64,000 bases of DNA from Ferrimonas sediminicola (GCF_005116715.1 NZ_SWCI01000002.1:325120-389119), one strand, 5' to 3'; shown: positions 42,891-51,895, counted from the first letter of the stretch. The notes: a model not told the origin generated them from the letters alone. Translations and numbers: made by a program.

Positions 42891-44255
42891 TTAAAATTGC
42901 ACCTTTATTGGCCACTCTTTCTGTACGCGCTCCTCCAGGAATTTCTTCTTCTGTGCATCCAGTTTGGCTTTGTCCAGACCGACCAACACTTGAGCTTTTG
43001 CTTTGGTTGAGTAGTCAGGGTAACTGACTTTGACTACGCCATGATTCGCCAAAATGGTCTTGAGTTTAGCGCGAGCGTCTTCACCAATCTTCTCGGCTTT
43101 GGCCAACTCTGTCAGTGCGAGCTCTGGGTTATGAGCGTGAATACCATGAGACGCAATGGCGTAGTCCCAATACCACTGGGCGTGGCGGATGAGCATCAGA
43201 GCGGACTCCATTTCAGAGTCGGTCGCCCCTGCCTTCCAGGCTTCACCTGCGTCGAAGTGCGCCTTCACGATGACCTCTTCAGCAGCGAGCTGAGCCTTGT
43301 GAACTGCCTTCTTAGTCATTGCCAGGGTATCAACCAGCTCGGCTTTGCTGTCGTGGCAGTTGGAACAGGTCTGCTCGAAATTATTGATAGCGTTGCCGAC
43401 ATTATGCTTGGTGAACTGTTTACCGGAAGCGCTTTCAACCTTTGGCATGTGGCAGTCGATACAGGTCACATCCATCTCGGCGTGTACCGTTGGTTGCCAG
43501 GTTTCCCACTCAGGGTGCTGAGCTTTCAACATCGGGGCTTTGGAGATCTTGTGAGTCCAATCCTTGAAGTTCAGCGCGTCGTAGTAGGCCAGCATGGCAT
43601 CGGGGTTCTGACCACCGTTCCATGGAAACTTAACTTTTTTATGGTCGGTACCATCGAAGTAGTATTCGACGTGGCATTGAGCACAGGTCATGGCTGCCTG
43701 AATGTTAGGCTCCTGGTCTTCAAACTTTTGACCAGCAGCAGCGAAACCTCGCATGGCAAAAGGACGGGCGGGAGTGGGTTTGCCGGTTTCGGCGTCATGG
43801 CAATCGGCACATCCTACGTTATTACCAATCTCATGACCCGTAGCGCCCCATTTTTTATCGGAGAAGCTTCCTTCGCCGATCTTATCGTACATACGGCCCA
43901 GATCCGGTGTCTTACAACCCCAGCAAGAGGCTGGCATAGGCCCCTCAGAATCGGTCATCGGGCCGCCGGTACGCAGGCTGCGAGTCAGGTCGGCAACCGC
44001 GAATTGGTGACCACGAGGCTTGTTGTAGTCTTTTGCAAAACCATAACCACCATAAAGAATCACGATCATAGGATCGTGCTCCAGAATGTCGCCTTGCTCC
44101 GTAGACTCAATAGTAGATGCCCAAGAAGCGTATTGGTCGGGATATTTATCTTGCCAGGTAATATTGTTGGCATCTTCAGGGGCATTTTTAGCAAACGAAG
44201 AACCACTAATAACGGCGATGGCAATGGCTACAGCCAGTTTATTCAGTTGTTTCAT
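42891..44255 (-). CDS. nrfA: Cytochrome c552 nitrite reductase, pentaheme
   Basis: A 454-residue periplasmic enzyme that reduces nitrite to ammonia with six electrons. After a signal peptide (cut near SSFAKN) come the lysine-coordinated catalytic heme site CWGCK (111-115) and four CxxCH sites: CADCH (149-153), CAQCH (191-195), CIDCH (265-269), CSNCH (297-301). Active-site KFPWNGGQNPDAML and QHPEWETWQ regions are present. No nrfBCD or nrfE-G genes are adjacent, so electrons probably come from a quinol dehydrogenase such as CymA or NrfH-like protein elsewhere. Regulated by nitrate/nitrite: see the NarP-type site upstream. Confidence 0.97.
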   Translation of the reverse strand: MKQLNKLAVAIAIAVISGSSFAKNAPEDANNITWQDKYPDQYASWASTIESTEQGDILEHDPMIVILYGGYGFAKDYNKPRGHQFAVADLTRSLRTGGPMTDSEGPMPASCWGCKTPDLGRMYDKIGEGSFSDKKWGATGHEIGNNVGCADCHDAETGKPTPARPFAMRGFAAAGQKFEDQEPNIQAAMTCAQCHVEYYFDGTDHKKVKFPWNGGQNPDAMLAYYDALNFKDWTHKISKAPMLKAQHPEWETWQPTVHAEMDVTCIDCHMPKVESASGKQFTKHNVGNAINNFEQTCSNCHDSKAELVDTLAMTKKAVHKAQLAAEEVIVKAHFDAGEAWKAGATDSEMESALMLIRHAQWYWDYAIASHGIHAHNPELALTELAKAEKIGEDARAKLKTILANHGVVKVSYPDYSTKAKAQVLVGLDKAKLDAQKKKFLEERVQKEWPIKVQF

Positions 44256-44322
44256 TTCATCCTCTCCGAGGCTTTACTTATCTCTCGTCAGGAATCATAG
44301 GGAGCTGTTAAAATCGCATGCA

Positions 44323-44338
44323 TACCTCTTTGGGGGTA
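44323..44338. promoter_or_regulatory. NarP/NarL 7-2-7 binding site upstream of nrfA
   Basis: TACCTCT-TT-GGGGGTA, two inverted heptamers with 2-bp spacing, centred 75 bp before the nrfA ATG. It differs from the consensus TACYYMT-N2-AKRRGTA at few positions. NarP activates nrf genes in response to nitrite/nitrate in relatives. Confidence 0.65.
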
Positions 44339-45137
44339 TTGGCCAGGAAACCTATTTAGGATCACTCTTTGGGCCATATTTTGGCCAAATTAATGTGAGT
44401 TTTTGAATTTTTTTACCGTCAGCAGCCAAAAAATTAGACGAGTCGCGGTTGCGAATGTATAGGGTCATACATATCAAAGATTTGAATAAAGAGACGCTCT
44501 TGCAGCAAAGTGCTGCTATGCCTTACGGCAAGACAATTGCCAACTTCTTGTCACTGTTCGGGGCAGGATTTTACGCCACCTAGAGCTGAGAAACGTAGAG
44601 CGGACATTCATGTTATCAGCGGCAAACCACATTCACGTCGATCCCTAGTGTTCATTCTCATGCAGCGAGAACGATACCTAAAACAGATCCGCTCGGACTA
44701 GACCCGCGACTACTACTGTCAGTCGCTGTGTCCTTGAGCCTATTCACAACCAGAAAATCAAACAGACTCGGTTGTACTGCTTCTCGCCGGGCATTTGTTC
44801 AACAAAAGCCCGCTTCGGCGCCTTACAACATCAGCCTAATCAGCTCACCTTCAGACTCTTTGTCGTAAGGAGTGCAGGTTCAATAAACGACCGTTAAACG
44901 CCCCCCGATGTAGGCACCACAAACCGGGTTCACCAATCTAGGTAAATACCTCGTTAGACCCAATGGACAGATGAACCCAGGATTGTTGGGCGCGGAGCTT
45001 AACGTCGTCTTCCGCCACAAAAACTGAAAGGTCAGCCTCCCTGCCCGCTTTGCTACCCGCCTCTCTTCAGTCGCGGCAAACACAGTGCTACTATCCGGAC
45101 CTACTATCGAATCAGGCCATACCCGGAGAGAGTTAAG
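44339..45137. other. Gene-free region, about 800 bp
   Basis: AT-rich at the nrfA side, becoming GC-richer toward yajD. Open frames are short and without ribosome sites. I see no tRNA, transposase motif or clear terminator. The imperfect dyad TTTGGGCCATATTTTGGCCAAA occurs near 44370-44391, split here by about four unmatched bases. yajD has GGAGAGAG upstream of its ATG. Confidence 0.55.
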
Positions 45138-45485
45138 ATGGCAATCATTCCAAAGAACTATTCACAGCTTGAGCAGGGCTACCGTGACAAGGCGCTGAAG
45201 CTGTTTCCCTGGGTATGTGGCCGCTGTGCCCGTGAGTTCCAGTACTCCAACCTGCGCGAGCTGACGGTGCACCACATCGACCATGATCATACCAACAACC
45301 CCAACGACGGCTCCAACTGGGAGCTGCTGTGCCTCTACTGCCACGACCACGAGCACTCCAAGTACACCGAGGCGGCCGCCTACGGCAGCACCGTCGAGGC
45401 CGGGGCCGATCTCAAGCAGGAGATGGCCACCAGCAACCCCTTCGCCAACCTCAAGGCGATGATGGACGCGAACAACCAAGGTTAA
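45138..45485 (+). CDS. yajD: YajD HNH nuclease-like protein
   Basis: A 115-residue protein, the same length as E. coli YajD and very similar from MAIIPKNYSQLEQGYRDKALK onward. The HNH motif is in LRELTVHHIDHDHTNNP and NWELLCLYCHDHEHSKY, with zinc-type pairs CGRC and CLYC. Function in vivo unknown; the family is nuclease-like. GC content returns here to the chromosome norm. The last 35 bases overlap the convergent FetB-like gene. Confidence 0.93.
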   Translation: MAIIPKNYSQLEQGYRDKALKLFPWVCGRCAREFQYSNLRELTVHHIDHDHTNNPNDGSNWELLCLYCHDHEHSKYTEAAAYGSTVEAGADLKQEMATSNPFANLKAMMDANNQG

Positions 45486-46251
45486 CCTTACCGGTGTCGG
45501 ACACCAGCCTCGGCAGCGCCAGGCTCAGGGTAACCGCCACCGACACGCTGGTCATCACCAGCACCGCCACCATGATCACCATCTGGTACTTGATGGCGAC
45601 GATGGGATCGGCGCCGCCGAGTATCTGACCGGTCATCATTCCCGGCAGGGTTACCAGCCCGGTGGTGGCGGTGGTGGCCAGAATCGGCCCCTGGGCCGCC
45701 GCCAGGGATTCGCTGACGAAATCCGCCGCCGCCACGGTGGGCCTGGCCCCCAGGGCCAGCGCCCCTTCGTACTCACCCGCCCGCTCCTGGAACGAGGCAC
45801 CGAGCCGCTGCAGGGCGATCACGTTCGCCCCCAGGCTGTTACCCAGCAGCATTCCGGCCAGGGGGATCATGTAGCGCGCCCCCAGCACCGGCTCCGGGCG
45901 GATCAGCGCCATCAGCATCAGTCCCAGCAGCGGGATCACCACCAGCGCCAGCCCGGCCGCCACCGGCAGCATCACCCGCTTCAGCGGCATCCGGCTCTTG
46001 CCGGTCACCGAGTGAGCCCCCACCACCACCATCAGCAGGATCCAGCCCAGGTTGAGCCACAGGCTGTCCAGGGCAAACAGGGTGTTGAGGTAGAACCCCA
46101 CCAGAGCCAGTTGCACCAGCATCCGGCCCACGGCGATGCCGCCCTCTCTGCCCAGCCCCAGCCTGAATTTGTGATTGATGTACAGCGGCACCGCCAGCAC
46201 GCTGAGAAACAGCGCCAGCTGCCACCAGGGGATGTCCACCACCTGGTTCAT
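45451..46251 (-). CDS. fetB: FetB-like ABC permease (UPF0014)
   Basis: A 266-residue permease with about seven membrane segments, AVGRMLVQLALVGFYLNTLF, RYMIPLAGMLLGNSLGANVIALQRL, and the helix ALALGARPTVAAADFV plus TTGLVTLPGMMTGQILGGADP. E. coli FetB (YbbM) works with the ATPase FetA (YbbL) to export iron. Here no ATPase gene adjoins: upstream is a rhomboid gene on the other strand. ATG 46251 is preferred (AAGGGG upstream) over an in-frame TTG at 46257. Confidence 0.85.
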   Translation of the reverse strand: MNQVVDIPWWQLALFLSVLAVPLYINHKFRLGLGREGGIAVGRMLVQLALVGFYLNTLFALDSLWLNLGWILLMVVVGAHSVTGKSRMPLKRVMLPVAAGLALVVIPLLGLMLMALIRPEPVLGARYMIPLAGMLLGNSLGANVIALQRLGASFQERAGEYEGALALGARPTVAAADFVSESLAAAQGPILATTATTGLVTLPGMMTGQILGGADPIVAIKYQMVIMVAVLVMTSVSVAVTLSLALPRLVSDTGKVNLGCSRPSSP

Positions 46252-46423
46252 TAGCAAGACCCCTTGGCAATCGGAGTGATCGTAATCCTGGAAATCACCT
46301 ATAAACGCATTGATTTACCTGAGTATAACCCCCAAGTCTACACTTAGGGTTACAGCACTTGCTGAAAGGGCGCAGGGGTTCCGCCGGTCCGTTCAAGCAG
46401 GCCGGGGTTTTGAGGGAGGTGAC

Positions 46424-47092
46424 ATGGGCAGAGAGTATTCCATCTGGCGCAGCATCAGGGTAAGCGCCGCCTTCGTCACCCTGTTGTGGATGGTGATGGT
46501 GTTCGAAGCCTTTACCGGATGGTACCTGGGTCACTTCGGCATCTACCCCAGGGAGCCCTTCGGCGCCATCGGCATCCTCACCGCCCCGCTCGTCCACGGC
46601 TCCGCCGAGCACCTGGCCGCCAACAGCCTGGCGCTGCTGGTCCTGGGCTCCGCCCTGCTCTACGGCTATCCCCGTTCCCGCTGGCCGGTGCTGATCATCA
46701 TCTGGCTCGCCTCCGGCTTCGGGGTGTGGCTGTTTGGCCGCTCCAGCTTCCACATCGGCGCCAGCGGCCTGACCCACGGGCTGTTCTTCTACCTGTTTTT
46801 CATCAGCCTGCTCAGGCGGGACAAACGCTCCATCGCCCTGATGATGATCGCCTTCTTCATGTACGGCGGCATGCTGATGGGGATCTTCCCCCGGGATCCG
46901 CAGATCTCCTTCGAGTACCACCTGTTCGGCGGCCTGGCCGGACTGATGTGCGCGGTCATGTTCCGCCACTGGGACCCGCTGCCGGCGCCCAAGGTGTACG
47001 ACTACGAGAAGCCGCAGCGGCAGGAGGAGGACGCCATCGGCGATCTGTGGCAGGAGACGCCGCCAGAGACGTCGCGGCGCCATTGGGACTAG
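46424..47092 (+). CDS. Rhomboid-family intramembrane serine protease
   Basis: The start ATG 46424 follows GGGAGGTGAC. The 222-residue protein has about six membrane segments. The catalytic serine is in IGASGLTHGLFFY and the histidine in FEYHLFGGLAGLMCAVMF; the first-loop HGSAEHLAANSLALLVLG resembles the HxxxxHxxxN motif of rhomboids. These proteases cut transmembrane helices of substrates. The polar C-terminal tail (about 30 residues, Glu-rich) is cytoplasmic. Its end is convergent with the alpha/beta hydrolase gene, 4 bp away. Confidence 0.85.
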   Translation: MGREYSIWRSIRVSAAFVTLLWMVMVFEAFTGWYLGHFGIYPREPFGAIGILTAPLVHGSAEHLAANSLALLVLGSALLYGYPRSRWPVLIIIWLASGFGVWLFGRSSFHIGASGLTHGLFFYLFFISLLRRDKRSIALMMIAFFMYGGMLMGIFPRDPQISFEYHLFGGLAGLMCAVMFRHWDPLPAPKVYDYEKPQRQEEDAIGDLWQETPPETSRRHWD

Positions 47093-47096
47093 GGCA

Positions 47097-47906
47097 CTAG
47101 GCCACCTGCTGCGGACACTCCCCCTCCAGCCAGGCCAGCACCTGGGCGTTAAAACGCTCGGGCTGCTCCACCATCACCCAATGGCCGGTCTCCATCTCCA
47201 CGACGGCGCTGCCCGGGGTGGCGTTGAGCCTCTCCAGCCAGGCCTGGGAGTGAAAATGAAACGGCTTGTTGCGCCCATAGAGAAACAGCGTCGGCTGGGT
47301 GAGCTCCACCGGACGAATCCCCAGCTTGCCGCCGGTGAGCAGCCCCTTCCACAGCCAGTAATAGGGGAAGTTCATGCCGCTGTGGATATCGCTTCTGGCC
47401 GCCGGAGCCCCCAGGGCCTTGGCCAGCATCCGGGTCAGCGGGTTGCCAAGGAAACTGCCCAGTTTCCAGCTCAGCGCCAGGTAGAGCTGGTAGGCGGCGG
47501 CCATCGCCTTGGCCCGCGCCGTGAGTTGGTGATCCCTGGAGCCCGAATCCCCCACGTCCACGGCGATGATGCGGCTGACCCGCTCGGGGAAGCGCATGGC
47601 GTACTGGTAGCCGTAGAAGCAACCCCAGTCGTGGAGCAACAGGGTGACCGGCTTGTCCGGGGAGGCCTGGGCAATGGCGCTGTCCAGGGCGGTGAGCATC
47701 TGGCGCATGTTGCGCAACTGCCTCGGCTGGCCACGCTCGAAGCCGGGAAGGGAGAAGCGCACGCAGCGGTAGCGGGACTTGAAGGCGGCCACCTGCCTGT
47801 CCCACAGCCGATAGTCGTCCGGCCAGCCATGAATCATCACCAGGGTCTGCTCGCCCTGCCCCTCCAGGTGCAGATCCACACCGTCGCGGCCCATTATGGT
47901 TTCCAT
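47097..47906 (-). CDS. Alpha/beta hydrolase, epoxide hydrolase/dehalogenase type
   Basis: A 269-residue hydrolase with the oxyanion-hole HGWPDDYRLWD and the nucleophile elbow LLHDWGCFYGYQ. The nucleophile is Asp (D93), as in epoxide hydrolases and haloalkane dehalogenases, not Ser. The catalytic histidine is in ETGHWVMVEQPERF. The substrate is unknown. Its neighbour at 48005 is a paralogue with the same HDWGC motif, so the pair arose by tandem duplication. Confidence 0.82.
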   Translation of the reverse strand: METIMGRDGVDLHLEGQGEQTLVMIHGWPDDYRLWDRQVAAFKSRYRCVRFSLPGFERGQPRQLRNMRQMLTALDSAIAQASPDKPVTLLLHDWGCFYGYQYAMRFPERVSRIIAVDVGDSGSRDHQLTARAKAMAAAYQLYLALSWKLGSFLGNPLTRMLAKALGAPAARSDIHSGMNFPYYWLWKGLLTGGKLGIRPVELTQPTLFLYGRNKPFHFHSQAWLERLNATPGSAVVEMETGHWVMVEQPERFNAQVLAWLEGECPQQVA

Positions 47907-47974
47907 ACTCTGTTCTATTTTTCCGTAGGTTACGTTGGCTCAATGGGGCCATAGTGTGACATGGCGCACACCAA

Positions 47975-47997
47975 AAACAAGGGCGCCGTAGCGCCCT
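47975..47997 (-). terminator. Hairpin terminator between the two hydrolases
   Basis: GGGCGC/GCGCCC around a 4-nt loop, followed on the minus strand by TTGTTTTTGG. It ends the 48005-48823 gene. Confidence 0.75.
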
Positions 47998-48004
47998 GGT
48001 TCGA

Positions 48005-48823
48005 TCAGGCGGCACTCTCTGTGGATGGTGACTGCGCCCTGTCCAGCCAGGCCACCACCGCCTGGTTGAACTGCTGCGGCGCCTCAGACATCACCCAGTG
48101 GCCGGTGTCCAGCCCTTGGACGTGGTTTTCCGGCCTGGCGGCCATCTCCTTCTCCCAAGCCTCGGAGTGGAAGCTGACCGCCTTGTTGGCACCATAGAGG
48201 AACAGCAGCGGACACTCGACCTTGAGTGGCAGGTTGCCCAGTGGCCGGTTTTGAAAGGTGCGGCCCCACTTCCACCAGTAGGAGTAGGTCATGCCGCTGT
48301 GAATGGTGTCTGGCTCACCCGGCGCCTTCAGCCAGGCAGCCATCTTGCGGGTCATGGCATCGCCTACCGCACCGCCAATCAGCCAGGCGGTGGCCAGGAA
48401 GATCTGGTAGCCGAAGGCGAACAACTTGGCCTTGGCGGGCAGTTGGTGCGCCTCAGACCCGGCATCGCCAATGTCCACCGCCACGATGCGCCGAACCCGG
48501 CTCTGGTGGCGCAGGTAGTACTGATAACCCCAGATGCACCCCCAGTCGTGGATCATTAGGGTGACCGGCTTCTCTGGGCTGATCCGGTCGACGATATCGG
48601 CAATCTGGGCCACCAACTCCTCCAGGGTGTAGAGCCTGCGGCTGTGGGCAGGGTCGTACCCCGGCAGCGTGAACCGGGCGCAGCGGTAAAGGTGCTTGAG
48701 CGCCGCCACCTGGCTGTCCCACAACCGGTAGGTGTCGGGCCAGCCGTGGATCATCACTATGGTTTCATCACCCTGCCCCTCCAGGTAAACCTCGATGTCG
48801 TTCACTTTCACGATTTCCGTCAT
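48005..48823 (-). CDS. Alpha/beta hydrolase, paralogue of the adjacent gene
   Basis: A 272-residue protein that lines up with its neighbour throughout: VYLEGQGDETIVMIHGWPDTYRLWDSQVAAL, LMIHDWGCIWGYQYYLRH with an Asp nucleophile, VDIGDAGSEAHQLPAKAK, LFLYGANKAVSFHSEAW, and DTGHWVMSEAPQQFN with the catalytic His. Start at ATG 48823 suits the family; an in-frame TTG lies six codons upstream. Its own terminator separates it from the neighbour, so the two need not be co-expressed. Confidence 0.82.
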   Translation of the reverse strand: MTEIVKVNDIEVYLEGQGDETIVMIHGWPDTYRLWDSQVAALKHLYRCARFTLPGYDPAHSRRLYTLEELVAQIADIVDRISPEKPVTLMIHDWGCIWGYQYYLRHQSRVRRIVAVDIGDAGSEAHQLPAKAKLFAFGYQIFLATAWLIGGAVGDAMTRKMAAWLKAPGEPDTIHSGMTYSYWWKWGRTFQNRPLGNLPLKVECPLLFLYGANKAVSFHSEAWEKEMAARPENHVQGLDTGHWVMSEAPQQFNQAVVAWLDRAQSPSTESAA

Positions 48824-48924
48824 CTTCCATGTCCTCAGCAAGTGTTAGAGTAAATACTCTATTTTTATAGGGGCGGAATTTCCGTGATCTCCGTCAAAGG
48901 GAATGGTCGGACACTTTTCCCTGC

Positions 48925-48947
48925 AAAAAAGGCGCCTTAGGGCGCCC
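48925..48947 (-). terminator. Rho-independent terminator
   Basis: Minus-strand GGGCGCC/GGCGCC hairpin followed by TTTTTTG, 20 bp after the stop of the gene at 48967. Confidence 0.85.
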
Positions 48948-48966
48948 CTTCTCTGCAGCAGAGTCG

Positions 48967-50178
48967 TTACTGATTCAGGTACCACTCGAAGTAGCTTTGG
49001 CTCTTCAGCGCCTTGGTGGAGCCCTTGAGGCTGAAGTCGTAACCGCAGAGGCTGAAGCTGCCGCGGCGGGCCAGCTGCTTGATGATTATCTCGGTGTCCA
49101 TGGGGGAGAAGCTGGCCATGAAGAAGCTGTCTGCCTCGACCTCGACACGGTAGGGGCGATAGGCGCTGTCGTCGTTAAACACCAGCTCGGCGCAGCTGCT
49201 GTCCCCCTCGGCGGTGGCGTAGTCCCACAGGGGGCCTGCCGCGGTTTCATCCCCCTGCCAGCGGACGGTCAGTGCTCCCTTGGTCATCCACAGCCAGTAG
49301 CTGTCGGGCATCTTCAACTCCGCCTCGGCCCGGGGACGCTCGGCCACCACCGGCTCGGACGACTGCTCGACCGGGGTCGCCTCGGGCTCGGCGGCGGCCA
49401 TCTGGGCCAGCATGCCGGGCACCAGAGGCGCGGCCAACGCCGACATCAGCACCAGACCCAGGGCTCCCTTGGCGGTCGCAGGCAGGGCAGACAGGTTGAG
49501 GCTATGGCGCCACAGCTGCAGATACAGCACCGTTCCGGCGGGCAGATCCTGACTCTCCTCGGCCAACACCGGCGATTCCGGGGCGGCCACCGAACTGCCC
49601 GCCAGGGAGGGCTCGACCCGGTTACGGTTCACCACCGAGGCAACCGACTGCACCATGGGACCTCGGTAGCCGTTCACCTGGACGGTGTCCAGCAGCCTGT
49701 TGGTGGGACGCAGGGCCAGTTGGGCCACCGCACCGGCCCAGACAACCAGCAGCAGCATCGCCATCCCGCTGGTCAGGTAGGGGATGGCGGCGATGAACAC
49801 CAGGGTGGCCGCCAGCGGCAGCGCCACGGGCCAGCCTACGGTGCCACATTCGTGGGCCCGGCGCTCGCTGGAAGCGCGCAGCACCGGGTAGAGGCCTATC
49901 GCCAGGGACAGCGCCAGGTAACGGGCCACCAGCGGGACCCCAAGAAACAGGCTGATGATGGCGGCGCAGCCAAGCAGGGCCATCCCCTGAATGGCGGCAA
50001 AGCGTAGCGGGCTGTCTTGCCCTTTAACACAAAAGAGGGTTTTCAAATCCGGTCCCAAAAATTCCGATTGGCGATACAACCCCTCAAGGGTATCGAAATC
50101 CATCCCCGCTGTCAGTGCAAATTGTGCCCAGTCAGGCCCGCAGTGCCTATGGGCTCTGCCTTGAGAGCGGTGGGCCAT
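48967..50178 (-). CDS. Membrane protein of unknown function
   Basis: A 403-residue protein in three parts: a cytoplasmic start (1-60), a cluster of membrane segments at about 60-150 with another at about 235-260, and a C-terminal soluble region (about 285-403) that looks like a beta domain containing WLWMTKGALTVRWQGDE and cysteines in SSCAELVF and FSLCGYDFSL. A Pro/Glu-rich linker joins the last two. I recognise no family. The start is uncertain (ATG 50178 has no good ribosome site; ATG 50103 is an alternative). It is divergent from the BamA/TamA-like gene, 97 bp away. Confidence 0.55.
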   Translation of the reverse strand: MAHRSQGRAHRHCGPDWAQFALTAGMDFDTLEGLYRQSEFLGPDLKTLFCVKGQDSPLRFAAIQGMALLGCAAIISLFLGVPLVARYLALSLAIGLYPVLRASSERRAHECGTVGWPVALPLAATLVFIAAIPYLTSGMAMLLLVVWAGAVAQLALRPTNRLLDTVQVNGYRGPMVQSVASVVNRNRVEPSLAGSSVAAPESPVLAEESQDLPAGTVLYLQLWRHSLNLSALPATAKGALGLVLMSALAAPLVPGMLAQMAAAEPEATPVEQSSEPVVAERPRAEAELKMPDSYWLWMTKGALTVRWQGDETAAGPLWDYATAEGDSSCAELVFNDDSAYRPYRVEVEADSFFMASFSPMDTEIIIKQLARRGSFSLCGYDFSLKGSTKALKSQSYFEWYLNQ

Positions 50179-50275
50179 GGCAAGCTAAAGCCAGGCTAAA
50201 CTGCCGGAGAAAGCTACTGAAATTTGGCAATTTCTAGGATTTCGGGCGATAGTTAATCCAACGAGGATCACCGAG

Positions 50276-51883
50276 GTGCCGCCCTTGAAACCCTGCTCAT
50301 TGCCGACCTGCATCCTGCTCCTGGCCATCTTTAGCCAGTGGGCATCGGCCGGCCAGGGCAGCGAGCGAGATTCAACCGGCAGCCGTGAGCATCCGTGCCT
50401 CCCGGTCCGGGTAGAGACGGTGCAGCACAACGTGTTCGACCCCGACGAATCGGGCTTCACCTGGCTGCACGAATGGGCCAACAAGATCCACATCATTACC
50501 AAACCGGTCACCATCGACGATCAATTGCAGGGGTTCGATCTGTGCGGCGATCCCGACGCCCTGTACGAGGTCGAGCGCCACCTGAGGGATCTCGGCTACC
50601 TGCGTAACGCCCGGGTGACGATGAAGGAGGAGAGCGCCGACGGCAATGAACGGGTGGTGCTGGTGGAGACCTGGGATACCTGGTCACTTCTGCCCAAGTT
50701 CGACTTCAGCCGCCAGGGCGGAGAGTCGAAGTTTGACATCGGCATCATCGAGAGCAACCTGCTGGGCTACGGCGCCCACACCGAACTGGCCTACTTCTCC
50801 GAGACCGACCGCAACGGATACATCTTCGATCTGGAGAGCGGTCTGTTCCAGGGACGCCACCTCACCAGCCGTATCACCCTGGTGGACTCGGACGACGGCG
50901 AGCGCACTCGGCTGCGCATCGAGCGCCCCTTCTACTCGGTCAACACCCCCTGGGCCACCTACGTCGACTGGGACAACGAAACTCGGGAGGACAGCGTCAA
51001 GCAGGGGGGCGAAACCATCAACGAGTTCAGCGTGGACATCCGTGCCTTCCTCGCCTCCTGGGGCTGGTCGAGGGGCCTCAAGGGGGACTATGTGCTGCGA
51101 TACCGGCTGGGGTACACCTACGAGGATCGGGAGTTCAGCCCCATCCCGGAAACCACCCTGCTGCCCGATGACCGCAGGCGCCTGCAGGGCTGGCTGCAGC
51201 TGGAGTACCTGCAGGATCGCTTCTCCGAAGTGTACAACCTGTACCTGATCAACAAGGTTGAGGATGTGAACTTCGGTATCACCGCCTGGCTCAGGGCCGG
51301 TTGGGATTTCGAGCACCAGGGACTGGTGCTGGCCGGCGGCTTCAGCCGCGGACACCACCTGACCGATCACTCCCGCTGGTTCTACCGCATGACCGTGGAC
51401 AGCGAGCCCATTGATGCGGACAGCTTCCGCTACCTGGTTAACATGCGCAACGAGCTGTTTGTGGACATGAACGGCCGCTGGCGCTGGTACAACAAGCTGG
51501 CGGCGGTGGCCAGCCACAACCAATACCTGGACCGGCCGGTGGCCCTGGGGGGCGATACCGACATGCGCGGCTTCCCGGTGCAGTTTCAGCACGGTGAGCA
51601 TAGCCTGCTGATGAGCAATGAACTGCGCTACTACCCGGGCTGGACCTGGTACCAGATCCTGGAGGTGGGTTGCGTCGCCTTCTGGGATCTCGGCAAGACC
51701 TACGGCGGGACCGTCTATCAGCAGGAGAATGACGAGTTGCTGCAGAGCGTGGGCCTCGGCCTGCGGCTGTACGCCTCACACTCCAGCAACAACGTCATCC
51801 ATATGGATCTGTCCCACCCCATCAGCGACCAGCCCGGGGTGGACAACATCGAGTGGCGCCTGCAGGTGCGCGCCTACTTCTAG
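50276..51883 (+). CDS. Outer-membrane beta-barrel, BamA/TamA-like
   Basis: A 535-residue exported protein: signal peptide (about 1-25, ending WASA), a region with at least one POTRA-like domain (about 80-130, ALYEVERHLRDLGYLRNARVTM), and a C-terminal barrel of the surface-antigen family. Barrel marks are VALGGDTDMRGFPVQF (the RGF lock motif), GCVAFWDLGKTYG, and the C-terminal LQVRAYF ending in an aromatic residue. Alternating-residue strands occupy most of the sequence. It is too short for BamA itself (about 800). GTG 50276 is the start. Substrate unknown; no TamB-like partner nearby. Confidence 0.72.
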   Translation: MPPLKPCSLPTCILLLAIFSQWASAGQGSERDSTGSREHPCLPVRVETVQHNVFDPDESGFTWLHEWANKIHIITKPVTIDDQLQGFDLCGDPDALYEVERHLRDLGYLRNARVTMKEESADGNERVVLVETWDTWSLLPKFDFSRQGGESKFDIGIIESNLLGYGAHTELAYFSETDRNGYIFDLESGLFQGRHLTSRITLVDSDDGERTRLRIERPFYSVNTPWATYVDWDNETREDSVKQGGETINEFSVDIRAFLASWGWSRGLKGDYVLRYRLGYTYEDREFSPIPETTLLPDDRRRLQGWLQLEYLQDRFSEVYNLYLINKVEDVNFGITAWLRAGWDFEHQGLVLAGGFSRGHHLTDHSRWFYRMTVDSEPIDADSFRYLVNMRNELFVDMNGRWRWYNKLAAVASHNQYLDRPVALGGDTDMRGFPVQFQHGEHSLLMSNELRYYPGWTWYQILEVGCVAFWDLGKTYGGTVYQQENDELLQSVGLGLRLYASHSSNNVIHMDLSHPISDQPGVDNIEWRLQVRAYF

Positions 51884-51895
51884 GGGCGGGCGCCC

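Noticed and set aside
44880-45083. 67-codon minus-strand frame before yajD
   Set aside because: No ribosome site and composition unlike a protein; overlaps the likely yajD promoter.
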